Positions 20,763 through 34,600 of a DNA stretch of 64,000 bases are shown here, one piece after another. A program made the position numbers and the translations under genes. Source of the DNA: Paratinospora sagittata (lineage: Eukaryota; Streptophyta; Magnoliopsida; Ranunculales; Menispermaceae); contig CM069608.1 in the NCBI GenBank assembly GCA_035771175.1, forward strand, positions 8,087,019-8,151,018, read 5' to 3'. The stretch's first letter is position 1. Each line of letters starts with the position of its first letter. The notes beneath the pieces were generated by a model. That model was not told the DNA's origin. It ran no database searches and was given only the letters and a program-made list of their open reading frames with translations.

Positions 20763-21012
20763 ATGTTTTGTCCGAACATTATAAGTCGGACAGAAGCTTT
20801 CTGTTCAACTACACAGGGTCGGACAGAAGCGTTTTGTCACACTTGTCAGAGTCGAACAGGAAATGTATTGTCCGATTCTGACAAGTCAGATAGAAAATTT
20901 GCACTGATTTATTTTGTTCTGTCCAACCAATCGTGGACAAACATTTTCTTGTGTGTTCGATCTATTATAGTCAGACACTCCACTTTCAGTCCGTTCACGA
21001 TAGGTCAGACAT
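20763..21012. repeat. Subterminal GTCGGAC-type array, right
   Basis: Repeated TTTTGTCCGA / GTCGGACAGAA pairs at about 35-bp spacing in what is probably the first transposase intron, mirroring the array at 8996-9165. Confidence 0.6.
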
Positions 21013-21118
21013 AACGATTCCAAGGGCGATTTTCTAAGTTTCAAAACTCACTTTCGCCCCTTTTCCACTTCGATTTTAGGTTTGTTTTTGCATAAAAAAT
21101 AGTGTAGATACCAAATGC

Positions 21119-21287
21119 ACGTACCATAGGAGGTGAAGAACGGCTTGAAACTCTTTCCATTGTAGGTCGAAGGGCTTGCTTGATAGTGCACACTTCCCGA
21201 ATGACTTGCAAACACTTTCAAATCGAAAGAAACCACTTGCAAACAGTTGCAGATGTGCTTGTGATTCAAAAAATACACTAAAATCAC
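21119..21287 (-). pseudogene. Probable first exon of the MULE transposase
   Basis: Open frame containing VSFDLKVFASHSGSVHYQAS, ending at a donor-like G|GTACGTG. Short N-terminal exons of this character are usual in MULE transposases. The start codon is unclear. Confidence 0.45.
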
Positions 21288-21389
21288 AAGATTGAAGATT
21301 GGGATTTGTTTGAGGGCAGAATAGTTTAAGGGTTTAGGGTAGGAGTTGAATGGTTGATAGGTGGGTGAAGAGAGAGGTAGAAGGGTTTA

Positions 21390-21504
21390 AGGGGTTTAAT
21401 AAGTGTCCTTTTTGGTAACTTTACATGAGGATTTTTTAATCTTTTTTACTTTTTAGATGAGGGAGGGAAGAGATAGGAATGGGTGAGTGAAAATAGTCTG
21501 ACCC
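21390..21504 (-). repeat. Right terminal inverted repeat of the MULE
   Basis: Complement of the left end, starting GGGTCAGACTATTTTCACTC; see the left TIR. Confidence 0.75.
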
Positions 21505-21513
21505 AAATTAAAA

Positions 21514-22721
21514 ATAATATATAGTTAAGGAAATTTATCCAAATTCTAGAATTCCTTACTTGGGCTTAATCTTGAATTGGATTTAAAAATAGCCTAAGAA
21601 AGCCCAACTCCCTGAGAAGCATAAAAAAAATGACATTCCAGAGAAAATAAATAAATAAATCAGTTTTATAAATAATAAAAAAATAAAAATAAATAAAAAC
21701 ATTGATCCAAAACTTCAATTAAACTAAATACATATAACTTATTAGAAGCATACTAAAAGAACCTTCTAGTGACACTCAATAGGAGGTCGGGTTAACTGTA
21801 GCTAGATAAGATTTAAAAACTTTCATTTTTATTTTTATTTTTGTAACTTGCAGATCTAGGTCAGCTTACATACACCGACTAATCCCCAGAGGCAAGCCTC
21901 AATGAGGATAGAGAGCAGCGTTTCCCCAATAAGTGTGTAGGTGCCCCAACATATAGTCAAACGACACAAGGGATGAGTTTGAGGGTTTAATGATCTCTCT
22001 TTAGCAAATGAGTGTTGATATGGGCTCCACTCATTTGAGATCTTTCAAAAAATAATGAATGTAAGTATTCATGAGTTTGCCTTGGATCAATTTTTACCCT
22101 ATAAGTTGCCATATATGTCCGAACTCCTTCACCTGAGTTTGAGGGTTTAATTATCTCTTTTTAACAAATGAGTGGAAATTTAAATAAGTGCTACTTAGAC
22201 CATGGGAGTTGGTTTAATTGGTCTTCACTCCAAACCTCATATGCCTCCAACTGTTGTGCTAGTCTCCTTAGTCCTACTTTAGGGTTCCAATTTCCTCTTA
22301 ACTAGTATCAACATCCTTTAACCTCGTGTTAGTACCTCAAAAAAGTATCTTTATAGAGAATTGTTAAAAGAAAAAAAAAAAAACAAATGATGCAAAATTT
22401 TGTTCATATCTTTAAGCATTTGGAAAATGTTTAATAGTGTTTAAAAAAAAGCAATCTTTATGTTGGAAAGAGAAATGTATTGTAGGACATTGACGAAGAA
22501 TTAATATATGATGACATATCATTTAATAACATAAATAAGGATAAATTGGTAAGAGAAACTTTAATAGCAAAAGCAAAAAAATAAATAGCTAAGAAAAAAA
22601 TCCTCTAAATCTTTATATATCAGTTTGCTTTTCTAATTTAACAAATTATTTTCTCAACTATTGTCTTAAAACACACTTATTTTTATTCGAACCAAAAAAA
22701 CACTTTTATCACTTAAGCCAA
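21514..22721. other. Spacer without recognised genes
   Basis: AT-rich, with a more complex stretch at 21780-22330 that has no open frame and no motif I recognise. Confidence 0.45.
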
Positions 22722-22731
22722 TGCCCTAGGG

Positions 22732-25476
22732 ATTTTTTTTAGAGTAAACAAATAGTTATATAAATATTGCAAAAGAGTATAAAAAGATCAAGTGGCAGAG
22801 GACCAGGAGTCCTCCACCAACAAGAACAAAAAACAAAGAGACAATTCACACAACCAAGCAAAACAAACAAGCATTGCACACATCTACTGGAAGCATATCT
22901 CCCAATTTCTAATCCATTCATCTAATGAAAAATTGCCATTAATTGTAAACACAAGAACCCATCTGTAGCCACAATTATAATATCATTCTAAAAGACATCG
23001 GCATTTTTGGAAACACCTTCAAATATGCGGTTATTTTTTTTCCAACCAAATCATTTACAAAGTAGCCATCGTTGCCGCCCCCATTATACGCTTCCCATTA
23101 ATACTCAAATGGAGACAATGCCTAAGAGCAAACAATCATCCCATGATTTTGGAGTCCAAAATCTAGTACCAAGCCTAGCCATCCATTCCTCCCACAATCT
23201 AGGAGAAAAAAAGCATCTCAAGAAGATGTGATACGTCATCTTTTCATCTTGAAAACAAAGAGGGCAACATTGCGGAAGAAGCGTCATATGAGGAAATCTT
23301 CTTTGAATATTATCACCTATCTTAAGCTTATTGTGGGCCACAAGCCATCCAAAAGCCTTTGCTTTGGAGGGATAATGAGCATTTCAAATAAAGGAGGCAT
23401 CGGGAAAGGGAGAAAAAAAAAGCCATCATCAATAAGAAAGTGAAAGAAGGATCTACAAGAGAATGTGTCGGATGATTGAAGGGACCAAGAGAAAGAATCA
23501 TGACCTAAAGACAATCCCACCATGCTCAATATAGATAATAATGAATCTCGTTTGATTGTTGACCGACTGTTAAGGTTTGTGGAAAATGAAGGTTCCATTA
23601 GGTAGGGTCCGGGAAATTTGTTGGGGAAGTGAAATAGGCTATAAAGCGATTGGGGAAAGAGAAAATATGATATAATCTTGGGAACAACTCAGCCAATGGG
23701 GAATTACCAACCCATCGATCTTCCCAAAAACAGAAAGAATAACCATCACCCACTCTCGGAATCATGTGTGGGAAAAACTCAGGGAGCAAGGAGGTAATAA
23801 ATTTTTATGGGCTTCGATAGGTCGATCTAATTATGGGAATAGTCCTTCTACTCATATCAATAGGACCGAATTTTCTAGTGATAACCCTAACCCACAATGA
23901 TTGTTGTTCATTATGATTTCTCCATAACCATGTGGTGCATAATGCTTTGTTCTTTTTGACGATGTTGCCAATCTCCAATCCTTCCTTAGTCATCGGCCTC
24001 TGAACAATCTTCCAACTTATCAAATGCAAACCACTTTCCTTATCCATACCCTTCCAAAAGAAAGACTTCATCTTCTTTTCAACTTCTTTAGCAACACCAA
24101 TCAAAATTTTGAAAAGGGACAAAAAGTAAGTTGGAATAGCACCCAACACAGCATTGATCATCGTTAGTCTCCCACCCCTTGATAAAAAGCTCATCTTCCA
24201 CCCATCTAACCTTCGAGAAATCTTTGAAAGGCTTGATAAAAAAACCCATCTTCCACCCATCTAACCTTCGAGAAATCTTTGAAAGTATTGGGTCCAAAAG
24301 CTCTTACAAATCGGATCCCCCCCCCCAAAAGGCATGCCTAGATAACTCAAAGGCCAAGATCCAATATCACATCCCACCTTCGAAGCAAGTCTAGCAAGAA
24401 CGTTATGATCAGCATTGATGCCTACCATTAGGCATTTGGACATATTCATCTTAAGACCGGATAATGAGCTGAAGCACTGGAGCAATTCAACAACATTTCA
24501 ACATTGACTTCCTCCCCGTGAAGTAAGAATAGTGTATTATCTGCAAATTGTAGATGCGAGACTTCAATATTATTTTTGCCAACATTGAAGCCTTCAATAT
24601 AATCGCATTGACATGTTTTTCTCATCATTCTACCAAGGGCATCCGACACAAGGGTAAAGAGAAAAGGGGAAATAAGGTCTCATTGCCTCAATCCTCTTTC
24701 AGCCACAATCCTCCCTCTCGGCATATCGTTGACACAATAAAGTAGGTGACCGATCTAATACACCCATTAATCCACGAATGCCACTTATTCCCAAGATTCT
24801 TTTGTTTCATCACAAAATTAAGAAAGTCTCAGTCCACCAAATCATAGGCTTTGGCCAAGCCCACCTAAAACAACCCCTGGCAAACACCGAGCCTGGTAAT
24901 CCTTCACAACTTCGTTTGCAACCATAATTGCGTCTAAAATCTGACGATCATGAGCAAAGGCAAACTGAGTTTCCACAATAGTCTTATGGAGAACAGTGTG
25001 AATCCTCATAGAAAGAACCTTTGAGATGATCTTAGACAAGCTGGTTATCAAACTGATCAATCTGTAATCCTTAGGATGCCAAGAGTCCCTCCTCTTAGGA
25101 ATTAAGCAGTTAAAAGTCTTGTTCGTTCTTAAGTTGACAACCTTATTCTGATAAAATTCATGCATGACTTTCATAATGTCTGATTTGATGATATACCAAG
25201 CTTTTTGATAAAAAGCCATTGTGAAACCATTAGAACAGGAGACTTATTACCATTACATTTGAAGACTACCCTTTTGACCTCCTCCTCCTCAAAAGTTTTC
25301 TCAAGCCACTCCTTATCATTATCAAAAAGAGGATCCCACTCAAGCCTGTCCAGCTCCCAGAAATGATCAGTAGGAGAAGAAAAAACCACTGAAAAATGAT
25401 CGATAAAGACCTCAGCAATCCCCACTTCATCATCCACAAACCATCATCTCTTCCTGCCTTGGAGATAGAATTTTTT
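22732..25476 (-). mobile_element. Degenerate L1-type LINE, TSD TGCCCTAGGG
   Basis: A 2.7-kb 5'-truncated LINE on the minus strand. The poly(A) appears as T at 22733-22740, and perfect 10-bp duplications lie at 22722-22731 and 25477-25486. ORF2 is recognisable in pieces: IPKRRDSWHPKDYRLISLI and QFAFAHDRQILDAI (RT), LQFADNTLFLL (polymerase box, with FADN where FADD is expected), PLSYLGMPFGG, GGRLTMINAVLGAIPTYFLS, and a zf-RVT (CCPLCFQDEKMTYHIFLRC). Frameshifts and stops separate them. A 55-bp tandem duplication lies at 24179-24287. Confidence 0.88.
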
Positions 25477-25486
25477 TGCCCTAGGG

Positions 25487-28106
25487 TTAGATTGGTTGAA
25501 ACTTGGATGAAAACTCGAACATTGTGTTCCTTTGATCAACATGTATGAATGTAAGAATACATATAAAATGTGTGTTAATCTAAGAGACATAAGATGTTTG
25601 AGTTTATGTATATGGAGAGGTGCTTGTGTCTTTTATGTGTCATTTTGAAAAAATGGTAAAGTAGCTCCAATTGAAAATAAAATGAGAAAAAAATTAATGA
25701 AGGTGGTGTGGGCACATACAAGGAAAACCTTTAGATGCCCCAATTAGGATGAGTGCCCTAGTAATAATTAATGGTTATGATAAAAAAAAAATTAAAAAAA
25801 AAAAAGAGGAAAACTTAAAATTATAGGGACAAAAATAATTAAAAAAGATATAACTACTAATTATAATTTAGATATTGATTTAGCTTTTGATAAAGGAGAG
25901 AGAAGAAAGCATATCTATGTAACCAACCCTATATAATTAGGATGAAGCTTTGTTAAGTTAAGTTCATTGTGTATGTCATTTGTGGAGTTCATTGGGTCTC
26001 TACGTCGATGATGCATGTATAGATAAGAGCTACGCATAGCATCTAAGTTTGAGAGGTCCATCTTCACTTTTGAGACATCCGTCTTATTTTAATTAATAAT
26101 AAAAATTGAAAATAAAATGAAGAAATACCAATTTAATTTGATTTGATATTCTTACTTATATCCAGCTGACACCCACTTCTCTTTCTTCCCAATTGCAACA
26201 GTGAACAACACAAAATATGGGACAGAATATTATTGCACCAAAAGGGCATCATCAATAAAGTGTCACTTTCCATTTGAAATCCTAACACGCGTCATCTTAT
26301 TAAGAGCCACAACAAGATAAATGCATCTTGCAAGGCTTCCACAACTTGAGATTTACACGTGGAGATTGGTATATAATTAAGGGCATGTCCTTTGTCTTGG
26401 AGGGTACATTCATATTCTTAATGTTGCCTCATCTTCTTTTTCTTCTTTTACAAAGAAGAATCATGTAACACACTTTCAGAGCAACATGTTTGTCACGTGG
26501 CGTACGTACAAGTAGGTAGGGGTGACCTTGGGCTTTTTACTTGATTATCACAAATTTAAAAAAAATTTACAAATGTCATTAAAATTAAAATAATAACTCC
26601 TTTATCATAAATTAATCAATTAATACACAATCAACAAATGACATAACCACACTTAAATTTTAGATCCGTTGGCCAAACACTATCAAAAAAAAATTTTAAA
26701 AATAATGCACAAAATAATTTTTATATCTTTTAACAAAAATACTTTTAATTAATTTTTTTTTAAAATCTTTGATAGAGCGTTAACAAATCAAAAATCTAAA
26801 TATAACAACATCATCTGTTAACCAAACACTGATTAATTTATGACAAAATAATCATTATTTTAATTTCAATAATATTTTTTAAAAATTTTAAAATTTTCGT
26901 AGCAATAAAGTGAAAAGCCCCAAGGTGGCATTGTATACTTAAAGAACTAAAAGAGAACTTGAAATAGGACATAAATTAATCTCCCACATGAAGAGTGGGG
27001 GATTTTCTCCTGAACCACAGTTTTTTTCCAATTTACCGTGACCCAATTAATTTTTTTTCAATATTTGTAGCTTTCCGTAAGGCTCCTAACCACATGCAGC
27101 TAATTACGCTCAAGACCTCATTTGATTAGATTACTGACACAGACAGCATGCAAAATCACTTATAGCACTTGTCACAAATATCCATATTATCCATAACAAA
27201 AAAACATGATCCAACCTAAATCACATAAAGAATAAAAATTCAAAGACAGCAACGGACATCTATCACGGGAAATATAAACATCAAAATCACTTATAGCATG
27301 GTTATATTATATTCATGGTGAGGTTGTTGTAGGCACATACAACATAAGGAAAACGTAGTACTATTAGACAAAAAAGGAACACAATATTCATATATCAATG
27401 ATAAACCGATTAAAAGAATTGAAGATCCTCCTCTAACTTACAAAATGCATATAAGTTTTGAAATAAAAATAAAATAAAATAAAAATTACTACAAAATAGG
27501 AAATTTAAGAGCTGCTTCTCATAGTAATTAAACCAACTTTTTGCAAAAACAACCAGAATCATAACCATGTTAAGGTAACCAAAAATCCAAGACCATTACC
27601 TATCAAAAAAGAAACCTTAAAAAAAATTAAAAAATAAAAATAAAAACTTCTTTTACCCTTAAAATTGATATCTCTGTACAAGTCTATTACTTCATGAACA
27701 AATGGATCCCTGTAAGATTACATAGAGATATCAACCTAAAACCCTCTTTCTACACATGTACAATCCTCTGAGCCGGGCCCTATGCCTAAAACAAGCTTTA
27801 AGCTTTAATTGGTGACTAAATCTAGTGATTCCTAAGAACTGTGGATTTCGTGAACAAGGCTATTGGCAACCACGTAATAAAAGGTTGGAGGCCTAACAGC
27901 CTGTAAAAGATCAAAAGAAAGACATGTCGACTCTGGCAAAGGCGCTCTATCTTTACAATAGAAAGATTATTTCTAGCTGCATTCAAAGAAGTAACACATC
28001 AGCAACAACAAAATAGAACAATTGTGAATGTCATTTATTAAGACAAAACTAACTATAACAAACAAATATGCACAATAAAGAGTGTTTAAGAGAATCAAAG
28101 ATCAAT
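25487..28106. other. Spacer downstream of the hydrolase gene
   Basis: No coding signal. It includes a foldback candidate at 26550-26900 and the probable 3' UTR and terminator region of the minus-strand hydrolase at its right edge. Confidence 0.45.
26550..26900. mobile_element. Foldback MITE candidate
   Basis: The left arm (ATTAAAATTAAAATAATAAC, later CATAAATTAATCA) and right arm (complement ATTGAAATTAAAATAATGAT, later CATAAATTAATCA) pair over about 50 bp, with further pairing through CCAAACACT and TGTTTGG. No TSD could be fixed in this low-complexity DNA. Confidence 0.5.
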
Positions 28107-28216
28107 GCTTACTCATCTTTCATGGTGATTTGATGCCTTCTCTTCTGTCCAATTTCAACAGGCTTACTCATCTTTCATGGAGATTTGATGCTTTCTCTTC
28201 TGTCCAATTTCAATAA
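28107..28216. repeat. 55-bp tandem duplication over the hydrolase stop codon
   Basis: Two copies of a block starting GCTTACTCATCTTTCATGG (28107-28161 and 28162-28216), differing at a few bases. The right copy holds the last codons and stop of the hydrolase; the left copy repeats them in the 3' UTR. Confidence 0.88.
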
Positions 28217-28652
28217 GCAATGTTAAAAGAGCCTCACACACTTGTGAAGCTGATGCTTCACTAGGATTATCGTTCAGGGACGAATAAACCATCCAAGCAT
28301 GGTCTAGCTTCCGCTTCGGCCGGACTACGACAGACCCAGGAACCTCTGCATCACGACATGTAACAAGTCCATCGCTCTTCTCGCCGTACCTGACTTGAAG
28401 AAGTTGTGCACATGCAGCCATTGCTGCAGCTAGAGGCATAACTACTGGGAGTTTTGCAGCTTCGCTCACTGCACGAGGTGCAACAAGGGGAAGCTCCGCA
28501 TGGGCAACATGAGAGAAGCTTGCAAAAACACCAGGAGTAATACCCGCCTCCGTGTGAAATGAAACAACGGGTAGCTCCCTAGGTAATCGATATTTCCTCA
28601 AAAATTCCCTTCTTTTCTCATATGTCAAGTCCTCTAGAGCTTGCATGTCACC
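28164..28652 (-). CDS. Hydrolase terminal exon
   Basis: Starts GDMQALEDLTYEKRREFL after a T-rich AAG acceptor and ends ISMKDE-stop. It carries the candidate catalytic Asp and His and the conserved VCEALLTLL helix. Confidence 0.88.
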   Translation of the reverse strand, partial: GDMQALEDLTYEKRREFLRKYRLPRELPVVSFHTEAGITPGVFASFSHVAHAELPLVAPRAVSEAAKLPVVMPLAAAMAACAQLLQVRYGEKSDGLVTCRDAEVPGSVVVRPKRKLDHAWMVYSSLNDNPSEASASQVCEALLTLLIEIGQKRKHQISMKDE

Positions 28653-31600
28653 CTTGTACATAGAGAGAAAAAAAAAAGAGGCAGGTAGAAAAGAATCCCC
28701 AAGACCAGAAAAGTAAATAAAACGAGTTGGTAAAGTTATGAAAAAGTAGCTGTTCAAAGAATAAGAACAACATCCAGAGCCTCACAATCATGGTTTTTGA
28801 GTCCTGCCCCATAGGCATAGACAAGTAGGTTGAAATGAGAGACAACTACTAAACACAATCAGTAAACTTTGAGAAATGAAGGATAAAAACCCATTATCTA
28901 GTACACAACACAAGTGAGGCAGACACCCATATATCCCCCCTTTCACTATGTATCTTGACGTTTCAGCTTCAGTTAGAAGCAGTGGTCCTTCACATAGGGT
29001 CACTTTGTCTCTAGCATATGTTTCATGAAAGGAAAACATGTAGAATTTATGCTTTCAGAGTCTACAATAGATGGCGATAGTAATGGTTTTCTTTTATCAA
29101 TTTCTACTCATGTAATATTCAGACCATGAAAAATACTCATGGAGAATTTCTACTCATGTAATGAATTTATGCTGTTAGAATGTAATGAATTTATGCTGTT
29201 AGAAATGATGAATATTCTGAGACTATGAAAAATATTCAGCTACAGGTTCACTTGTTGATGGTGATGCAAAAAAAAAAAAAAAAAACATTATTTCTCATAC
29301 CCAAGTTAGTATCTTATCAAGTTTTTCATTATGTGTATGTAGAAAACTTTTACATCTCCATTAGTTAGATAATTAAAATAAATACTGCTGTTATTGATGC
29401 AATATGCATATTGGAAGAGCATCCCTATTTAAATTATGTAACAAAGGATGTTCTCAAACAAATTTGCCTACCTTTATCTCTTTTAGAACTACAATGTGAT
29501 TTTGGTAAGTAGCTATGACATGTATTCTTCATCATCTATGCATCGTCCTAAACGTTCGATTGAAACATTATTGTAATATTCAAATCAAAAGGTTCTTATA
29601 TTTTTCAACCATATGGTTACCCAGTCACTTCATAAAAACAAGCAGAGTTATATATTATGCACAATAAGAGCTTTGTTAAAATAATAAAATGGGTAGTTGG
29701 AGGTACACAATTCCTCTTTTAGAATTCATTATTTTAAAATATCAAAATGAAATATATCATTGATATATAGCAGAAAACCGAAGAATCTCTGAATCATTCT
29801 CACATGGAGTAAAACTAAATGAAGCACAACCATTTTGAAGCACTCAATGAGAGATGTTCTTGATTCAACTTTAGTTCCAATCATTCGGCATCAAATAACC
29901 GTATGATTGTTTGTGTTTTTATCAATCTTCAGGTTGATATTTGTTGGCTATTTCACCTAAGAAATGTAAAGCACCATAGCTATCCCAACTGCAATATAAT
30001 CCATCAGTAGTGCATACAAAAATCTCCCTTAAAAACGATTACACAGAAAACAAAATCTAATGAAGAAAATAAAGTTGCCTAACCATAAAACATAAATGCA
30101 TTGATGGATAGTGACAAAAGCACATGGGACAAATAACAGAAGAGTGGAAAAATCTTTACCTAAGATAATTTCACGATCATCAGTAGGAGAAAAAAGTAGA
30201 GTTGTGGAGGGAAGCACAGCCGATATTTCTATCTTAATCAGATAAAAATTATAACTAGAATACACATACCTTGATCACTTTACAGATCAGGATTTCCATG
30301 AGCTTTCTCATTTGAACATAATCACCAAGTTGACCTTCTCGCAAGATATCTGAAGCAATTGGGCTACCCCCATAAGGGCTCTGTGCTAATGCCAACCCAG
30401 CAACCTTATCTTTCAAATCAGGCCAATACATGGACAATGCTGCTGCTGCATCAACTCCTCCTTTGCTATGTCCAAGAAGCAACACACGTTTCCTTGAGCC
30501 CCAGTAAATTTCCTCAATATATTCTTTAATCTCCCGTGCATTTTTCTCAACTGAAGCCTGAAAAGTTTTCGTTGTTATATGAAACAAAAAGCATACGAAC
30601 TAATAACAATAAAACCCCTACCTCGCTGTGTATCTTGGCAATATGGCAAGCCAGACCCATCTTTGAAAAGTACGTTTTTGTGCTAACAAAATAAAGGGGT
30701 CCATGGTTACTAAAGAGACCTGCAAATCAGAAACTAGCACATGTAAATATATGCAGGTTAATCACTTTCAACTTCCAAGGAATAAAGAAAACTCAAGTTA
30801 CTTCTTTTCCATACAATAATAGCCATAGACTCATAGGTACCAAAATCCATAATTTCATTAGCTAACTTCAAAATTTGGTCTGTACAGTCAGTAGAGAACA
30901 ATCACCAATCTATTTGTATTACTTTAGGTCTATTAGAAGTCTAGAACTACTGCAAATAATCAAACCCAAATTGCCATACACTCACTTCAACATCTAATGA
31001 CATTTATATGGGTGCAACAAAATGGTGGCTCTAACCCTATTGGTGTCTTCTGTGTTTTTGACAGTTCTATTATATTGCCAATATTTGAGTAGTTTTTTGG
31101 TGAGTACTATAGCAGTTACCTGGGACCAATAGATAAACCAGTGAGTTTGGCAAGATGTGCACACCATGTCTGACAAACAGAAAATCAAATGTAAGTCAAA
31201 GGGCCTAAGATAATTTACATAGAACTAGAAGTGTCGTGCAGATCAAATCATGTTATTTTCATTTTCCTGATTAACATTGTGCAGATACGCACCTGATGTT
31301 ATCAAGCAATTCCATGAATCTTTCCGATCCATCGTCTATCGGTGGCAATCCTGAAGAACGCTGTAACCATCCTATATCATCTGCTGACCCACGAACAGTT
31401 CTTCGGGCCCGATAAATGAGGCTTGAAAAAAAAAAACATTTGACCAATGCTACTTATATTTCTGTGTATAATTGATATTACTTGAACATAAAATTTTAAC
31501 AGTTGACCAATGCTACTTATATTTCTGTGTATAACTGATATTACTTGAACATAAAATTCTAACCCCGAAGAATATGACCATTAAATTGGTGATTGTTAAA

Positions 31601-34600
31601 ACAACAGAATTTGTCCATTCTAAGTTCCCCACTATTAGATACATTCATCGTTACTATGGATAATGAATTATGAGTCCAGTGTCCACACTTCCACAGTCAT
31701 GCTACACAGTTCCTAGAAATCACAGGATGAAGTTGGCGTACAACTATTGATAGAACTTCTAATAGCAACAAAAGCTAGTTGAATGGCAAAGCTTAAAGTC
31801 TTGTTATATGTCATTCTAATATATAAAGGCTCCCCCGTGAAAATTATCTTTTCAGTATAGGAACTAATACGAATACCACATAATACAATTTGGAATGCTC
31901 AAAAAGAAATTGAAGATCAATTAAGAATAGGATCCATTTAGCATGGTATCAAGGGTTTACTTAGGTTTGTATTGAACAAGCAAGATCTTGAGTTTTTAAC
32001 AGAAATCAAAGGACACCTATCCATACATGAACAGAAGCAATGCATAAATAGACAAAGACATGTATCTCCAATTTCCAAGAAATTGCAACTCCGAGAACCT
32101 AACACAGTAACACTCCAACTAAGCCAAAGAAAAGAACCATGAATAGCTTACAATATCAAAGTCCACAACGCAAAATCCTGCAAAGAATGAATCAATGGCT
32201 CTTGTTCCTTGGCCTTTGACATGTTTATTGGGGAATTAAAGAGTTTCCAATCATCAAGGTGATCAATTATCAAAATCTTAGCTTACAATGGGATAGTGCT
32301 TTTTATTTGGCTTCTTTATGGGTTAGCTCTTGCAAACTCGCGCAAGGCTTTCCTCTGGGTGAGTGGTTGAGAGGTTGGGTGCCAATCTTGGATGGTCTTG
32401 TCATTTAGTGCCGGTTTTCCGGCTATTATACTTGTATAGTCCTTATACTTATACTTAATACAATTATACTTTGTTTCTTGTCAAAAAAAAAAGAACATAA
32501 GGACCCTCCCTCGTGAAAAAGCTTACAAGCACATTACACTTGTACCAGAATGCCAAATTAACCATCCGCTTTCTGTCTACATCCAGCTCTCCTCCACTAT
32601 CAACAGACAAGAACATTGGTTATTTTCTGTGCAGCATAACAAGCATTCTCCAAATATCTGATTGACATTTTGATGCCAGTCTTCCCTTGTTTAAGAAAAC
32701 AGCTTGCGAAAATTCCAATGTATAATCAATCAAGATTCCTTCTGCACACCAACTTTGTAACATCAGCCAACCTCCTTGCTCCCCCAACCCCCTGGAAGCA
32801 AACCCACATTTAATCACCTTCTTTCTAAGGATCAATTTTCATTGCAACATTCCAGTGGCCACAGGACTACGAGAGACTTCTTTATCAGTGTCAGGTTCTC
32901 AGCTAATGCTGCAAAACTCATTTTCTTTGTAATCTGGGTTTTACTTCAACAAACAATGTTCCTTCTTTGTCCTCTGTCCATTCTATAGGAGCATGGTTGT
33001 CAAAATTCCCATTTTAAATTTATGAATTTTATTATTCACGATTAGATATAAGAGAAATCGATTCAAATTCTTAAAATGAATCCCAATGCCACTGAATTAT
33101 AGAAAATTCTAAAAGAATAGTAGAATCTTACAATTCACGATTCGAGTAGTACAATTCATGCGATTCATAAGATTCATAGATTTAAAATATCATGATTTAA
33201 TTTTAATTTAAGCACTTAAATGTATTATGTCAATTTTAGAAATATGTAATTACTTATAGGACTTTAAGGCAAGGCTTTTAACCATTTAACCTTGATAAAA
33301 ACTTTAATGTGAACTAATTTTTACGAGGATGGGTTCTTCAACAAAAAATTAGTTTATTTGTGATCTTCAATTAGAACTAAATGACTAGTTAAGAAACCTA
33401 TAAATTAAATATAAATTGTTTATAAACATTGGGGTATATATGTGTTGTTATACGCAATTCATATAATGCACATGAATCTTATGATTCATCAACTTGAGTC
33501 CCAATTTGATTTGTCAAACTCTTCAAAAGATTCAATTCCAATTCACGATTTTGACAACTATGTGTAGGATAGCTTGCCAAATGTGTCTTGGCTGCAGAAG
33601 CTCACATCTCAAAAGAGACATGTATAGATCAACAAGACTGATGAGCAGTTATTGAAATCAGAATTTCCCTATGTTCAAAGAATTTGAGGTGGAGCATAAT
33701 AAGGTCCTCTCCTTACCCATGTTAAAGCTCTACATCGTCCAATGTCCTTACAAGTTTGCTAATGTTCTTAACCACAATGATATATTCCCCTGTTGAAACT
33801 CTGAAACTCTAAGACAATCTATTAAGGAAACCATTTAAGAAGATAGAAAAGGCTGAGTTACATGAAACTCAACGACCCATTGTTCATCTGATAATGAAAC
33901 ATCAAGCAACTTATCCTAGTGCTAAGCATTTATCTCCACTTCACATGATTTTTTTTGTTTCTCCCTGCACTCCACTTCACATGATTGTAAGATTGTTTAG
34001 TACACACTCACAACAATTCGCGTGGTTGTAAGCTTGGACAAAGCTGCTACAGTTTTATCATCCTCTAACTTCCTTTTCAGAACTTCACTAAATCATTGAT
34101 TGACAATAGCCAACCCACTAGAACTTGAATTAGTTATACCTCCAAACATGCATAGGTTTGTAAAATGCGGCCATTTTCCTTTGTACATCCTCCTTCACAG
34201 TGCTCTCCCATTTCCAGAAGAGCAAATACAATATGACCATCCAGCATAAGCCCAAGAATTGTCTAGTATAATTGTCTCCTTCAACCCATTCTGAACTATC
34301 ACTCTAGTTGCTCTCCTCCCAAGTAAAAATACCATAATATGCTGCTAAGTGGCTTGTCTGATCCTTACAATTTGAGATCCTTTGCCCTTCTTATTTTCAT
34401 CAAATGCTCCATTTGAGTAATGGATTCACTTTCCTACATTGAACTCCTTGACCTTCCATTTCATCAAATTACTTTTTAGACTGTAATTTGGATGGTAAAC
34501 ACATTAAGCCCAATCATGCAGATAGATCTCCCTCGGTAATCAACAAAACTCAAAATGATTTTATGTCTGCATAGCACCCTCTAGACCACATTGAACCACC

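Larger units (their letters stand above)
8522..21504. mobile_element. Mutator-like element (MULE) with PMD and transposase-OTU genes
   Basis: Both ends share a terminal inverted repeat (left GGGTCCGGCTATTTTTACCC, right complement GGGTCAGACTATTTTCACTC, continuing into TATCTCTTC). They are flanked by related 9-mers, TTATTAAAA (8513-8521) and AAATTAAAA (21505-21513), the TSD length expected of MULEs. Inside, a PMD gene reads rightward from the left end and a transposase-OTU gene reads leftward from the right end, meeting tail to tail near 10.56 kb. Without the nested gypsy and foldback insertions the element is about 5.6 kb. All genes are broken. Confidence 0.85.

Noticed and set aside
21780..22330. 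Possible SINE or old gene fragment
   Set aside because: More complex sequence than its flanks, but no box elements, tail, TSD or open frame could be shown.
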